From Streptomyces iakyrus (GTDB taxonomy: Bacteria > Actinomycetota > Actinomycetes > Streptomycetales > Streptomycetaceae), in NCBI RefSeq assembly GCF_000717055.1, contig NZ_JNXI01000004.1:186001-250000 (forward strand): a DNA stretch of 64,000 bases, in the 5' to 3' direction. This document shows, piece after piece, positions 52,544 through 60,863 of this stretch (positions are counted from its first letter, which is position 1; the number at the start of each line of letters is the position of its first letter). Made by a program: the position numbers and the translations under genes. The notes below the pieces were generated by a model. The model was not told the DNA's origin, searched no databases, and was given only the letters and a program-made list of their open reading frames with translations.

Positions 52544-53285
52544 GCACACTCCAGCCGAACCGCGGCTGCCTGCGCTCCAGGAACGCGGCGACGCCCTCGG
52601 CGGTGTCGCCGCTCGCGCGCGCCTGCCCGGCCCAGTGCGCGTCCCGGTCCGTACGCCCGTCCGCGAACTCCTTGGCCGCCGCCTGTGTGAGCTGTGAACG
52701 CGACACCAGGGCCCGGGTGAACTCGGCGACCCGCTTGCCGAGTTCACCCTCGGGCAGCACCTCGTCGACGAGCCCGCTGCGCAGCGCACGCTCCGCCGCG
52801 ATCAGCTCACCGGAGAACAGCAGGTACTTGGCGGTGGCCGGCCCCACCAGGGACACCAGCCGCCGGGTCGAGGAGGCCGGGTAGACGATGCCGAGCTTCG
52901 CGGGCGTCACCCCGAACAGCGCCCCCTCCTCGGCGAACCGCAGATCACAGGCCGCCGCCAGCTGCGACCCGCCCCCCACGCAGTGACCCCGGATCGCGGC
53001 CAGTGTCGGCTTCGGGAACGCGGCCAGCGCCTCCTCGGCCCGCACGGCCAGCCCCTGCGCCTCCTCCGGCGAGCCCCGCAGCGTCGAGATGTCGGCCCCG
53101 GCGCAGAACGTGCCGCCCTCGCCGGTCAGCACCAGCGCCCGTACGCCCGGATCCCCGGCGAGCTCCTCCAGCAGGACGGGAAGGGAGCGCCACATCGCGG
53201 CCGTCATGGCGTTGCGCTTCTCGGGATGGCGTATGACGACCGTCGCGACCGAGTCGGTCACGCGGTGCTCCAGCTGCGGCTCCAT
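52530..53285 (-). CDS. Enoyl-CoA hydratase/isomerase family protein
   Basis: The 251-residue crotonase-fold protein starts at ATG 53285 (MEPQLEHRVTDSVATVVIRH); the longer frame to 53390 has no ribosome site. The oxyanion-hole motifs are LTGEGGTFCAGADISTL and IRGHCVGGGSQLAAACDLRF. VTPAKLGIVYPASSTRRLVS lies at the second catalytic site, where a glutamate would be expected; here L/G/I appear instead, so the hydratase activity is uncertain and an isomerase or thioesterase role is possible. The gene stands alone between the DJ-1 and RsbW-like genes. Confidence 0.85.
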   Translation of the reverse strand: MEPQLEHRVTDSVATVVIRHPEKRNAMTAAMWRSLPVLLEELAGDPGVRALVLTGEGGTFCAGADISTLRGSPEEAQGLAVRAEEALAAFPKPTLAAIRGHCVGGGSQLAAACDLRFAEEGALFGVTPAKLGIVYPASSTRRLVSLVGPATAKYLLFSGELIAAERALRSGLVDEVLPEGELGKRVAEFTRALVSRSQLTQAAAKEFADGRTDRDAHWAGQARASGDTAEGVAAFLERRQPRFGWSVPTSG

Positions 53286-53370
53286 GCGCCGGATGCTATC
53301 CGGAGGCCAAACCCGTACAACCCGAATAGTTCGCCGAGACGGCACAACAGGGACAGGACCAGTCCCACAA

Positions 53371-53423
53371 CTGACCGTGTCATACGCCAACGGTCAGAAG
53401 TGCTCGATAGTTGCTGACTTCTG
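53371..53423. promoter_or_regulatory. Two overlapping inverted repeats before the RsbW-like gene
   Basis: CTGACCG pairs with CGGTCAG (53371-53397, 13-base spacer), and CAGAAGT pairs with ACTTCTG (53395-53423, 15-base spacer), sharing three bases. Both are perfect 7-bp dyads in the promoter region. Confidence 0.5.
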
Positions 53424-53503
53424 TTCAGTCCCGGGGTCCGAGGCGCATCGTTACCAACACTCGGGGTGTGGCGACAATCGAGCGCGAGGGTGGCGACCGG
53501 ACG

Positions 53504-54010
53504 ATGGACGACGACGGGCGTGGGTTCGGTCCGCGCCCAGAGGGCGGCGCGGCGCCCCTCGGTCCCGGGCCCGCGGATCCGCTGCCGTACGAAGGGGTCT
53601 GGCGGTTCACCGCACCGGCGGTCGAGGCCTCGGTCCCCCAGGCGAGGCACGCCGTGCGGGACCTGCTGCTGCGTCAGGGCGTACCGGTCTCGGACGACCT
53701 GGCCCAGGGACTGCTGCTGATCGTCTCGGAGCTGGTGACCAACGCCGTGAAACACGCTGCGGTGCTGTCACCGACGATCGCCGTCGAGCTGGCCGTCGGC
53801 GCCGAGTGGCTGCGGGTGTCCGTGGAGGACAACCACCCGTACCGGCCCACGGCCCTGGAGACCGACCACGGCCGGACCGGGGGGCGCGGACTGCTCCTGG
53901 TGCGCGAGGTCACCCGGGAGGCGGGCGGCGTGTGCGAGGTCGAGTACACCGCGAGCGGCGGCAAGGTGATCTGGGCCGCCCTGCCGCTCAAACCCACGCG
54001 CTTCGCCTGA
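53504..54010 (+). CDS. RsbW-like anti-sigma-factor kinase (HATPase_c)
   Basis: The 168-residue protein has an N-terminal disordered proline/glycine-rich part and a GHKL ATPase domain: N-box SELVTNAVKHA, VSVEDNHPYRP, G-box GRTGGRGLLLVREVTR. Many streptomycete proteins of this kind phosphorylate anti-anti-sigma factors or hold stress sigma factors. The start is ATG 53504, but GTG 53468 in frame is also possible; neither has an ideal ribosome site. No sigma factor gene is adjacent, so it is an orphan. Confidence 0.85.
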   Translation: MDDDGRGFGPRPEGGAAPLGPGPADPLPYEGVWRFTAPAVEASVPQARHAVRDLLLRQGVPVSDDLAQGLLLIVSELVTNAVKHAAVLSPTIAVELAVGAEWLRVSVEDNHPYRPTALETDHGRTGGRGLLLVREVTREAGGVCEVEYTASGGKVIWAALPLKPTRFA

Positions 54011-54029
54011 GCCCCCGTTCCGCGGGGGC
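54011..54029. terminator. Terminator between RsbW-like and idi genes
   Basis: GCCCCCG, TTCCG, CGGGGGC makes a perfect 7-bp stem right after the kinase stop and just before the idi stop at 54035, so it can stop transcription from both sides. Confidence 0.75.
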
Positions 54030-54034
54030 CAGGG

Positions 54035-54628
54035 TCACCAGCCGGCCGACGGGCCCGTCAGCTCCCTGATCGCCGGCCGGGCCGCGTCCAGGACGGTCAT
54101 GAACCAGGACGAGAAGGTGTCCTTGGCGTGCCGTTCCGCCAGCTCCGGCGGGGTCACGAACACCGTCGACGCCACCTCCTCGGCGTCCGGCCGCACCACG
54201 GCCTGCACCATGCCGACGAAGAGGTGGTTGTACTCCTGCTCCACCAGACCGGACTCCGGGTCCGGGTGGTTGTAGCGGACCGTGCCCGCCTCGGCCAGCA
54301 GGGACGGGGAGGCGCCGAGCTCCTCGAAGGTGCGCCGCGCAGCCGCCGCGAAGGGCGCCTCACCGGGGTAGGGGTGGCCGCAGCAGGTGTTGGACCACAC
54401 ACCGGGGGAGTGGTACTTGCCCAGCGCGCGCTGCTGGAGCAGCAGCCGGCCGTACTCGTCGAAGAGGAACACCGAGAACGCGCGGTGCAGCCGGCCGGGC
54501 GGCTGGTGGGCGGCGAGCTTCTCCGCGGTGCCGATCGTCACGCCGTCCTCGTCGACCAGTTCCAGCAAAATCGCGTCTGCGGTGCCGTTCGACGGGCTGT
54601 GCGTCGCGGTGGCAGGTGTGATCGGCAT
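54035..54628 (-). CDS. idi: Isopentenyl-diphosphate delta-isomerase, type I
   Basis: The 197-residue Nudix-fold enzyme interconverts isopentenyl and dimethylallyl diphosphate, the first step toward prenyl chains. The catalytic C83 lies in WSNTCCGHPYPGE, and the acids E130 and E132 lie in SGLVEQEYNHLFVG. ARRTFEELGASP is the Nudix-like helix. Of two starts, ATG 54628 is preferred because AAGGA lies five bases upstream; ATG 54634 overlaps that site. In S. coelicolor idi (SCO6750) lies near the hopanoid genes, which may begin beyond the window end. Confidence 0.95.
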   Translation of the reverse strand: MPITPATATHSPSNGTADAILLELVDEDGVTIGTAEKLAAHQPPGRLHRAFSVFLFDEYGRLLLQQRALGKYHSPGVWSNTCCGHPYPGEAPFAAAARRTFEELGASPSLLAEAGTVRYNHPDPESGLVEQEYNHLFVGMVQAVVRPDAEEVASTVFVTPPELAERHAKDTFSSWFMTVLDAARPAIRELTGPSAGW

Positions 54629-54921
54629 ACCCATCCTTCACATCGGTCTTCGCGCCCCAAGTCTGCCGTACGAATCCGGCACTCCCGGCACTTCGCGGCA
54701 CGCCCGCATGTCCCGCGCGAAGGCGCGGACCGCGGCCGGCACCGGTCCGAGACCGGGAAAGGGACCCGGTAGAAGATCGTGCCCGGCCACGCAGGCGGAA
54801 AATCGTCCATGCCGGAGCTGTGGGGCTCAGGACGCGGGCGCACGGCGGAAGGTTGCGTTCCCAGGCGCACTCGCGGCGGAGTGCGCCCCGCCTGCCTCAC
54901 ATGCCTCGTGCGTCACCGCGG

Positions 54922-55860
54922 TCAGTGGCAGAGCCGTGCCTCGTGTTCGGCGTGCCCGCTCGGCTCCAGCTGGAAGGTGCAGTGCTCCACGTCGAAGTGG
55001 TCACCGAGGCACCCCTGGAGCTCGTGCAGCATCTTCTCGTGGCCGATCGCGTTCAGGGCCTCCGGGCTGACGACCACGTGCGCCGACAGCACCGGCATGC
55101 CCGAGGTGATCGTCCAGGCGTGCAGGTCGTGGACGTCCTCCACACCGTCCGTGGCGAGTATGTGCGAGCGCACCTCCGCCATGTCGACGCCCTTGGGGGC
55201 CGTCTCCAGCAGCACGGAGAGCGTCTCGCGCAGCAGCTTCCACGTCCGGGGCGCGATCATCAGCGCGATGACGAGCGAGGCGATCGGGTCGGCCGCCTGC
55301 CAGCCCGTGAGCATGATCACCACGGACGAGACGATCACCGTCACCGAACCGAGGGCGTCGGCCGCGACCTCCAGGAACGCGCCGCGCACGTTCAGACTCT
55401 CCTTCTGGCCGCGCATCAGCAGCGCCAGCGACACCAGGTTCGCGACCAGACCGATCGCACCGAACAGCAGGGCCAGCCGGCCCTCGGTCTCCGCGGGGGT
55501 GATGAAGCGCTGGACCGACTCGTACACGACGTACCCGCCGGCCCCGAGCAGTAGCAGGCAGTTGGCCAGGGCGGCGAGGATCTCGGCGCGGGCGTAGCCG
55601 AAGGTGGCCCGGTCGCTGGGCGGCCGGTTCGCGAAGTGGATCGCGAGCAGGGCCATGCCGAGGCCCAGGGCGTCCGTCGCCATGTGCGCGGAGTCCGCGA
55701 CGAGCGCGAGCGAGTCGGCGAGGGCGCCGCCGACGATCTGCACCACGACGATGCCGAGCGTGATCGCCAGCGCCATGCGCAGCCTGCCGCGGTACGCCGA
55801 GGTCGCCGTACCGCCGGCCGCCGCGCCGTGCGCGTGCCCGTGATCGTGCCCAGCCCCCAT
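54922..55860 (-). CDS. Cation diffusion facilitator (CzcD/ZitB-type) metal exporter
   Basis: The 312-residue protein starts at ATG 55860 with a histidine-rich N-terminus (HDHGHAHG). Six membrane segments follow with the two metal sites of CDF proteins: DSAHMATDALG in helix 2 and EVAADALGSV in helix 5. The C-terminal ferredoxin-like domain has VEDVHDLHAWTITSGMPVLS. CDF proteins exchange Zn2+, Cd2+ or Co2+ for protons and protect from metal excess. The stretch beyond 55860 has no recognisable metal-regulator site. Confidence 0.93.
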   Translation of the reverse strand: MGAGHDHGHAHGAAAGGTATSAYRGRLRMALAITLGIVVVQIVGGALADSLALVADSAHMATDALGLGMALLAIHFANRPPSDRATFGYARAEILAALANCLLLLGAGGYVVYESVQRFITPAETEGRLALLFGAIGLVANLVSLALLMRGQKESLNVRGAFLEVAADALGSVTVIVSSVVIMLTGWQAADPIASLVIALMIAPRTWKLLRETLSVLLETAPKGVDMAEVRSHILATDGVEDVHDLHAWTITSGMPVLSAHVVVSPEALNAIGHEKMLHELQGCLGDHFDVEHCTFQLEPSGHAEHEARLCH

Positions 55861-55958
55861 GAGAAGTCAGCTCCCTGTGTTCGCCTGATCGTGCTCGGGG
55901 GGCCCAGTGAACTACGGGGAGGGGGTATGCGCAACGCGGCACTGAACACCGTTGTCAT

Positions 55959-55997
55959 GTGCCCTGACCTGCGGAAACGATGTGCAGGTCAGGGCAC
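55959..55997. terminator. 14-bp perfect stem terminator downstream of the epimerase gene
   Basis: Arms 55959-55972 and 55984-55997 are perfectly complementary over 14 bases with an 11-base loop. The hairpin begins 11 bases after the galE-like stop on the minus strand, lies upstream of the CDF start, and should isolate the two. Confidence 0.85.
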
Positions 55998-56007
55998 CCT
56001 CAGCGGA

Positions 56008-56979
56008 TCAGGAGCCGTGGTGCAGCAGCCAGCCCCGCCAGGCCGACTCGGTCATCTCGCGTACCGAGCGCCGGGCCGTCCAGCCGAGCTCCTCGGCGGC
56101 CCGGGAGGCCGAGGCCACCGCCCGGGGGGCGTCGCCGGGGCGGCGGCCCTCGACGAGCGGCGGCCGGCGGTCGCCGGTGACCTCGCCGATGACCGTGACG
56201 AGTTCGCGGACCGAGACGCCCTCGCCCCGGCCGATGTTGACCGTCAGGTCACCCGCGCCGCCGCCGGCGGCCAGCCGCCGGGCCGCCGCCAGGTGGGCCT
56301 CGGCCAGGTCGGCGACGTGGATGTAGTCACGGATGCACGTGCCGTCCGGGGTCGGGTAGTCGTCGCCGAAGATCCTGGGCGCCTCGTCCCGGGTCAGCCG
56401 GTCGAAGACCATCGGGACGATGTTGAACACGCCCGTGTCCGCCAGTTCCGGCGCGGCGGCGCCCGCCACGTTGAAATAGCGCAGACATACGGTGGAGATC
56501 CCGTGCGCCCGCCCCGCCGCCCGCACCAGCCACTCCCCGGCGAGCTTGGTCTCGCCGTAGGGGTTCACCGGTGCGCAGGGCGTGTCCTCCGTGATGAGGT
56601 CCACACCCGGATCGCCGTACACCGCCGCCGACGACGAGAACACGAACCGCTCGATTCCCGCCCCGGCCACCGCGTCCAGCAGGGTCGCGAGGCCGCCGAC
56701 GTTCTCCCGGTAGTAGCGCGTCGGCTGGGCCACCGACTCGGCGACCTGCTTGCGCGCCGCGAGATGCACCACACCCGTCACACCGTGCTCGGCGAAGACC
56801 CGCTTCAGCAGCTCCCCGTCCAGCGAGGAGCCCCGCACGAGCGGGACCTCGGCGGGGAGCCGTGCGGGCACCCCGGCCGAGAGGTCGTCCAGCGCGAGGA
56901 CGCGCTCCCCGGCCTCGGCCATGGCCCTGGCCACATGTGCTCCGATATAGCCGGCACCGCCGGTGATCAGCCACGTCAT
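56008..56979 (-). CDS. galE: NAD-dependent UDP-sugar 4-epimerase (GalE-like SDR)
   Basis: The 323-residue extended short-chain dehydrogenase starts at ATG 56979. The NAD motif is TWLITGGAGYIGAHVARAM. The catalytic pair is YGETK (Tyr and Lys), with FSSSAAVYGDP before it. CIRDYIHVADLAEAHLAAA and RYFNVAGA are GalE features. It would convert UDP-glucose and UDP-galactose (or the N-acetyl forms). It is divergent from the CDP-alcohol transferase operon, so a supply of nucleotide sugar for that system is possible. Confidence 0.88.
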   Translation of the reverse strand: MTWLITGGAGYIGAHVARAMAEAGERVLALDDLSAGVPARLPAEVPLVRGSSLDGELLKRVFAEHGVTGVVHLAARKQVAESVAQPTRYYRENVGGLATLLDAVAGAGIERFVFSSSAAVYGDPGVDLITEDTPCAPVNPYGETKLAGEWLVRAAGRAHGISTVCLRYFNVAGAAAPELADTGVFNIVPMVFDRLTRDEAPRIFGDDYPTPDGTCIRDYIHVADLAEAHLAAARRLAAGGGAGDLTVNIGRGEGVSVRELVTVIGEVTGDRRPPLVEGRRPGDAPRAVASASRAAEELGWTARRSVREMTESAWRGWLLHHGS

Positions 56980-57208
56980 GGTCGCCCACCCTATGCGGCT
57001 ACGGCGGCTGCCCCCGCAATGTCCCCGATGTCCGCTTAGGCCGCGCGGTTTGTGAGGCGGGCCCCGGATCCACGATGATGATCGCGGCACAGGCTTGTGC
57101 GAACCACGTCGATCCAGCCGCCGAACGGGCGGTGAACGTGGCCGTCCCGGCATCCGATAGCCTCTGCCGACATGCCGCCCGGGACCCACCGGAGAGGGCG
57201 CCCCCACC

Positions 57209-57250
57209 ATGTACATCACCGGCGTGGACGCGTCGGTACCCAGGGAGTGA
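57209..57250 (+). CDS. 13-codon leader ORF in frame with the CDP-alcohol transferase gene
   Basis: ATG 57209 follows GGAGAGG (57191-57197) and encodes MYITGVDASVPRE before TGA 57248-57250. It is in the same frame as the next gene and ends six bases before its TTG start. The ribosome site of that gene (AGGGAG, 57242-57247) lies inside this ORF, so translation of the leader would control its access. Confidence 0.5.
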   Translation: MYITGVDASVPRE

Positions 57251-57256
57251 ATTCGG

Positions 57257-59065
57257 TTGTCGACCGCCATCCTCACCGGCCAGCCGGTCCCCGGATCGTC
57301 GATCGAGGCCGACCTGCGGTCCCTCGGGTTCGACCTCCGGATCGCGACCGACGCCGCCGAGGCCGAGACCCTCCTCGCCGAGGTGCCGGGCGACGAACGG
57401 GTCGCCCTGGTCGACGCCCGCTTCGTGGGGCACGTGCACGCGCTGCGCCTCGGCCTCACCGACCCCCGCTTCCCGCTCGCCGCGATCCCCGGCGCCGTCA
57501 CCGCCCAGCCCGCCGGCCGCCAGGCCCTGACCCGGGCCATGGCCCGCGAGAACTCCGCGGGCGGCGGCACCACGCTGGTCGGCAGCAGCCTCGCCGACCG
57601 CATCCTCACCGCCCTGGACGCCGACGGCACCGCCGTGCACCGCCCCGAGCTGGGCAGTCTCGTCGCCGCCGTCCCGGCCGACCCGCAGGCCCGCAACGAG
57701 GCCCGGCAGGCGGTGACGGACGTCGACGACGAGGCCGTACGCCTGAAGTCGGCCGTGAAGGCCCGCGACGGCTTCTTCACCACCTACTGCATCAGTCCCT
57801 ACTCCCGCTACATCGCCCGCTGGTGCGCCCGCCGCGGCCTGACCCCCAACCAGGTCACGACCGCCTCCCTGCTCACCGCCCTCATAGCGGCGGCCTGCGC
57901 GGCCACCGGCACCCGCGGCGGCTTCGTCGCGGCCGGCGTCCTGCTGATCGCGTCCTTCGTGCTGGACTGCACCGACGGCCAGCTCGCCCGCTACTCCCTG
58001 CAGTACTCCACGCTCGGCGCCTGGCTGGACGCCACCTTCGACCGGGCCAAGGAGTACGCCTACTACGCCGGCCTCGCGCTCGGAGCGGCCCGGGGCGGCG
58101 ACGACGTGTGGGCCCTCGCCCTCGGCGCCATGGTCCTGCAGACCTGCCGGCATGTCGTGGACTTCTCCTTCAACGAGGCCAACCACGACGCGACCGCCAA
58201 CACCAGCCCCACCGCCGCCCTCTCCGACAAGCTCGACAGCGTCGGCTGGACGGTCTGGGTGCGGCGGATGATCGTCCTGCCCATCGGCGAGCGCTGGGCG
58301 ATGATCGCCGTGCTCACGGCCGCGACGACCCCGCGGATCACCTTCTACGTCCTGCTCATCGGCTGCGCCTTCGCCGCGACGTACACCACGGCGGGGCGGG
58401 TGCTGCGGTCGCTGACGCGGAAGGCACAGCGCACGGACCGCGCAGCGAAGGCGCTGGCGGACCTGACGGACTCCGGTCCCGTCGCGGAGCTGGTCTCCAG
58501 GCTCCGCAGCCCCCGGGGCAAGATCCTCCCGTACACGCCGGTCCTCGTTGCCGCGATCGGTGCCGCGCTCCTGCTGGTGAACACGGTTCTCCACGGAGCC
58601 GGGGGAGCGGTCATCACCGCCCCGTTCTACGTGGTGTTCGCTGGATGCGTACTCATGCAGCCGCTCAAGGGCCCCCTCGACTGGCTGGTCCCCCCGATCT
58701 TCCGCGCCGCCGAGTACGGCACCGTCCTCGTCCTGGCAGTCAAGGCCGACGTGGACGGAGCCCTTCCCGCGGCCTTCGGGCTGGTCGCCGCGGTCGCCTA
58801 CCATCACTACGACACGGTCTACCGCATCCGCGGCGACGCCGGAGCGCCTCCCGCCTGGCTGGTGCGCTCCCTCGGAGGGCACGAAGGGCGGACGCTGCTC
58901 GTCACCGTCCTCGCCGCGCTGCTCACCGCCTCGCAGTTCACGACCGCGCTCACGGCACTGGCCGTGGCCGTGGCCCTGGTGGTGCTCGTCGAGAGCATCC
59001 GCTTCTGGGTCGGCGCCCACAAGGGCGGCGCACCCGCCGTACACGATGAAGGAGAAACCGCATGA
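57257..59065 (+). CDS. Large CDP-alcohol phosphatidyltransferase-family protein with N-terminal domain
   Basis: The 602-residue protein starts at TTG 57257, with AGGGAG nine bases upstream. The first 170 residues are a soluble alpha/beta domain of unknown role (ATDAAEAETLLAEVPGDERV, then ALVDARFVGHVHALRLG). The CDP-OH-P core is complete: DCTDGQLAR (D237, D240, G241, R245), G254, D258 and D262 in GAWLDATFD, preceded by LTPNQVTTASLLTAL. About eight further membrane segments follow. The family transfers phospho-alcohol from a CDP-alcohol to an acceptor. The stop overlaps the next start (ATGA). It is the first gene of a tightly packed operon. Confidence 0.88.
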   Translation: MSTAILTGQPVPGSSIEADLRSLGFDLRIATDAAEAETLLAEVPGDERVALVDARFVGHVHALRLGLTDPRFPLAAIPGAVTAQPAGRQALTRAMARENSAGGGTTLVGSSLADRILTALDADGTAVHRPELGSLVAAVPADPQARNEARQAVTDVDDEAVRLKSAVKARDGFFTTYCISPYSRYIARWCARRGLTPNQVTTASLLTALIAAACAATGTRGGFVAAGVLLIASFVLDCTDGQLARYSLQYSTLGAWLDATFDRAKEYAYYAGLALGAARGGDDVWALALGAMVLQTCRHVVDFSFNEANHDATANTSPTAALSDKLDSVGWTVWVRRMIVLPIGERWAMIAVLTAATTPRITFYVLLIGCAFAATYTTAGRVLRSLTRKAQRTDRAAKALADLTDSGPVAELVSRLRSPRGKILPYTPVLVAAIGAALLLVNTVLHGAGGAVITAPFYVVFAGCVLMQPLKGPLDWLVPPIFRAAEYGTVLVLAVKADVDGALPAAFGLVAAVAYHHYDTVYRIRGDAGAPPAWLVRSLGGHEGRTLLVTVLAALLTASQFTTALTALAVAVALVVLVESIRFWVGAHKGGAPAVHDEGETA

Positions 59066-59814
59066 TCGGCCTCGTGCTCGCGGCCGGCGCCGGACGGCGT
59101 CTGCGCCCCTACACCGACAGCCTCCCCAAGGCGCTGGTGCCGGTGGGCCCCGCGGGCATAGAAGGCGAACCCACGGTGCTCGACCTGACCCTTGGCAACT
59201 TCGCCGAGATCGGTCTCACCGAGGTCGCGGTCATCGTCGGCTACCGCAAGGAAGCCGTGTACGCGCGCAAGGAGGCGCTGGAGGCCAAGTACGGCCTCAA
59301 GCTCACGCTCATCGACAACGACAAGGCCGAGGAGTGGAACAACGCCTACTCCCTGTGGTGCGGGCGTGACGCCCTCAAGGACGGGGTGATCCTCGCCAAC
59401 GGCGACACCGTCCACCCGGTCTCCGTCGAGAAGACGCTGCTCGCCGCCCGCGGCGACGGCAAGAAGATCATCCTCGCCCTGGACACGGTCAAGGACCTGG
59501 CCGAAGAGGAGATGAAGGTCGTCGTCGACCCCGAGAAGGGCATGACGAAGATCACCAAGCTGATGGACCCCGCCGAGGCCACCGGCGAGTACATCGGCGT
59601 CACCCTGATCGAGGGCGACGCCGCCCCCGAACTGGCCGACGCGCTCAAGGCCGTGTGGGAGACCGACCCGCAGCAGTTCTACGAGCACGGTTACCAGGAG
59701 CTGGTCAACCGCGGCTTCCGCATCGACGTGGCGCCGATCGGTGACGTCAAGTGGGTGGAGATCGACAACCACGACGATCTCGCCCGGGGACGGGAGATCG
59801 CATGCCAGTACTGA
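59062..59814 (+). CDS. Nucleotidyltransferase (sugar-1-phosphate / phosphocholine cytidylyltransferase-like)
   Basis: The 250-residue protein starts at ATG 59062, overlapping the previous stop by four bases. The nucleotide loop is LVLAAGAGRRLRPYTDSLPK, with the catalytic arginine and lysine, and ILANGDTVHP supplies the metal aspartate. The overall pattern (KEEAVYARK-like helix, LTLIDNDKAEEWNNAYSLWC) is close to LicC-type choline-phosphate cytidylyltransferases rather than hexose enzymes. It probably makes the CDP-alcohol used by the two phosphotransferases in the operon. The alcohol is unknown. Confidence 0.88.
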   Translation: MIGLVLAAGAGRRLRPYTDSLPKALVPVGPAGIEGEPTVLDLTLGNFAEIGLTEVAVIVGYRKEAVYARKEALEAKYGLKLTLIDNDKAEEWNNAYSLWCGRDALKDGVILANGDTVHPVSVEKTLLAARGDGKKIILALDTVKDLAEEEMKVVVDPEKGMTKITKLMDPAEATGEYIGVTLIEGDAAPELADALKAVWETDPQQFYEHGYQELVNRGFRIDVAPIGDVKWVEIDNHDDLARGREIACQY

Positions 59815-60863
59815 CCCGGCTGATCCCCTCGCCGCTCGTCGTCGACATCCGCCCGGGTGCCCTCGACGACCTGGCGTGCGTCCTGGCCGACGAGCGCATC
59901 TCGCACTCCGGCCGCCTCGCCGTCGCCGTCAGCGGCGGCTCCGGCGCCAGGCTGCGCGAGCGCATCGCGCCGAGCATGCCCGGCGCCACCTGGTACGAGG
60001 TCGGCGGCGGCACCCTCGACGACGCGGTCCGGCTGGCGAGCGACATAAAGGCCGGCCACTTCGACGCGGTCGTCGGCCTGGGCGGCGGCAAGATCATCGA
60101 CTGCGCCAAGTTCGCCGCGGCACGCGTCGGCCTGCCCCTGGTCGCCGTGCCCACGAACCTCGCGCACGACGGCCTGTGCTCGCCGGTCGCCACCCTCGAC
60201 AACGACGCGGGCCGCGGCTCCTACGGTGTGCCGAACCCCATCGCGGTCGTCATCGACCTGGACGTCATCCGCGAGGCCCCGGTGCGGTACGTGCGCGCGG
60301 GCATCGGTGACGCGATCTCCAACATCAACGCGATCGCCGACTGGGAACTGGCCAACCGCGTCAAGGACGAGAAGATCGACGGGCTCGCCGCCGCCATGGC
60401 CCGTCAGGCGGGCGAGGCGGTGCTCCGGCACCCGGGCGGGGTCGGCGACAACGACTTCCTCCAGGTGCTCGCCGAGGCGCTCGTCCTCACCGGCATCGCG
60501 ATGTCGATCTCCGGCGACTCGCGGCCGGCCTCGGGGTCGTGCCACGAGATCAACCACGCCTTCGACCTGCTGTTCCCCAAGCGCGCCGCTTCCCACGGCG
60601 AGCAGTGCGGTCTCGGCGCGGCCTTCGCGATGTGGCTGCGCGGCGCGCACGACGAGTCGGCCTACATGGCCGAGGTCCTGCGCCGGCACGGCCTGCCCGT
60701 GCTGCCCGACGAGATCGGCTTCACGACGGACGAGTTCGTCAAGGCCGTCGAGTTCGCCCCGGAGACCCGTCCCGGCCGCTACACCATCCTCGAACACCTC
60801 GACCTGAACACCGAACAGATCAAGGACACATACGCCGACTATGTCAAGGCCATCGGTAGCTGA
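59802..60863 (+). CDS. sn-Glycerol-1-phosphate dehydrogenase family (EgsA/AraM-like) enzyme
   Basis: The 353-residue protein starts at ATG 59802 with GGGAG five bases upstream, overlapping the previous gene by 13 bases. The NAD-binding loop is DAVVGLGGGKIIDCAKF (GGGK at 94-97), and PTNLAHDGLCSPVA is typical of the glycerol-1-phosphate dehydrogenase family. The metal ligands are D170 (AGIGDAISN), H248 (SGSCHEINH) and H265 (ASHGEQCG). The archaeal enzyme makes sn-glycerol-1-phosphate from dihydroxyacetone phosphate; Bacillus AraM does the same in a bacterium. Its product could be the phospho-alcohol activated by the upstream nucleotidyltransferase. Confidence 0.9.
   Translation: MPVLTRLIPSPLVVDIRPGALDDLACVLADERISHSGRLAVAVSGGSGARLRERIAPSMPGATWYEVGGGTLDDAVRLASDIKAGHFDAVVGLGGGKIIDCAKFAAARVGLPLVAVPTNLAHDGLCSPVATLDNDAGRGSYGVPNPIAVVIDLDVIREAPVRYVRAGIGDAISNINAIADWELANRVKDEKIDGLAAAMARQAGEAVLRHPGGVGDNDFLQVLAEALVLTGIAMSISGDSRPASGSCHEINHAFDLLFPKRAASHGEQCGLGAAFAMWLRGAHDESAYMAEVLRRHGLPVLPDEIGFTTDEFVKAVEFAPETRPGRYTILEHLDLNTEQIKDTYADYVKAIGS

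Noticed and set aside
57172..59049. 625-codon open frame starting slightly before the CDP-alcohol transferase
   Set aside because: It is an out-of-frame shadow with Arg/Pro-rich composition. The TTG 57257 frame has the complete CDP-OH-P motif.
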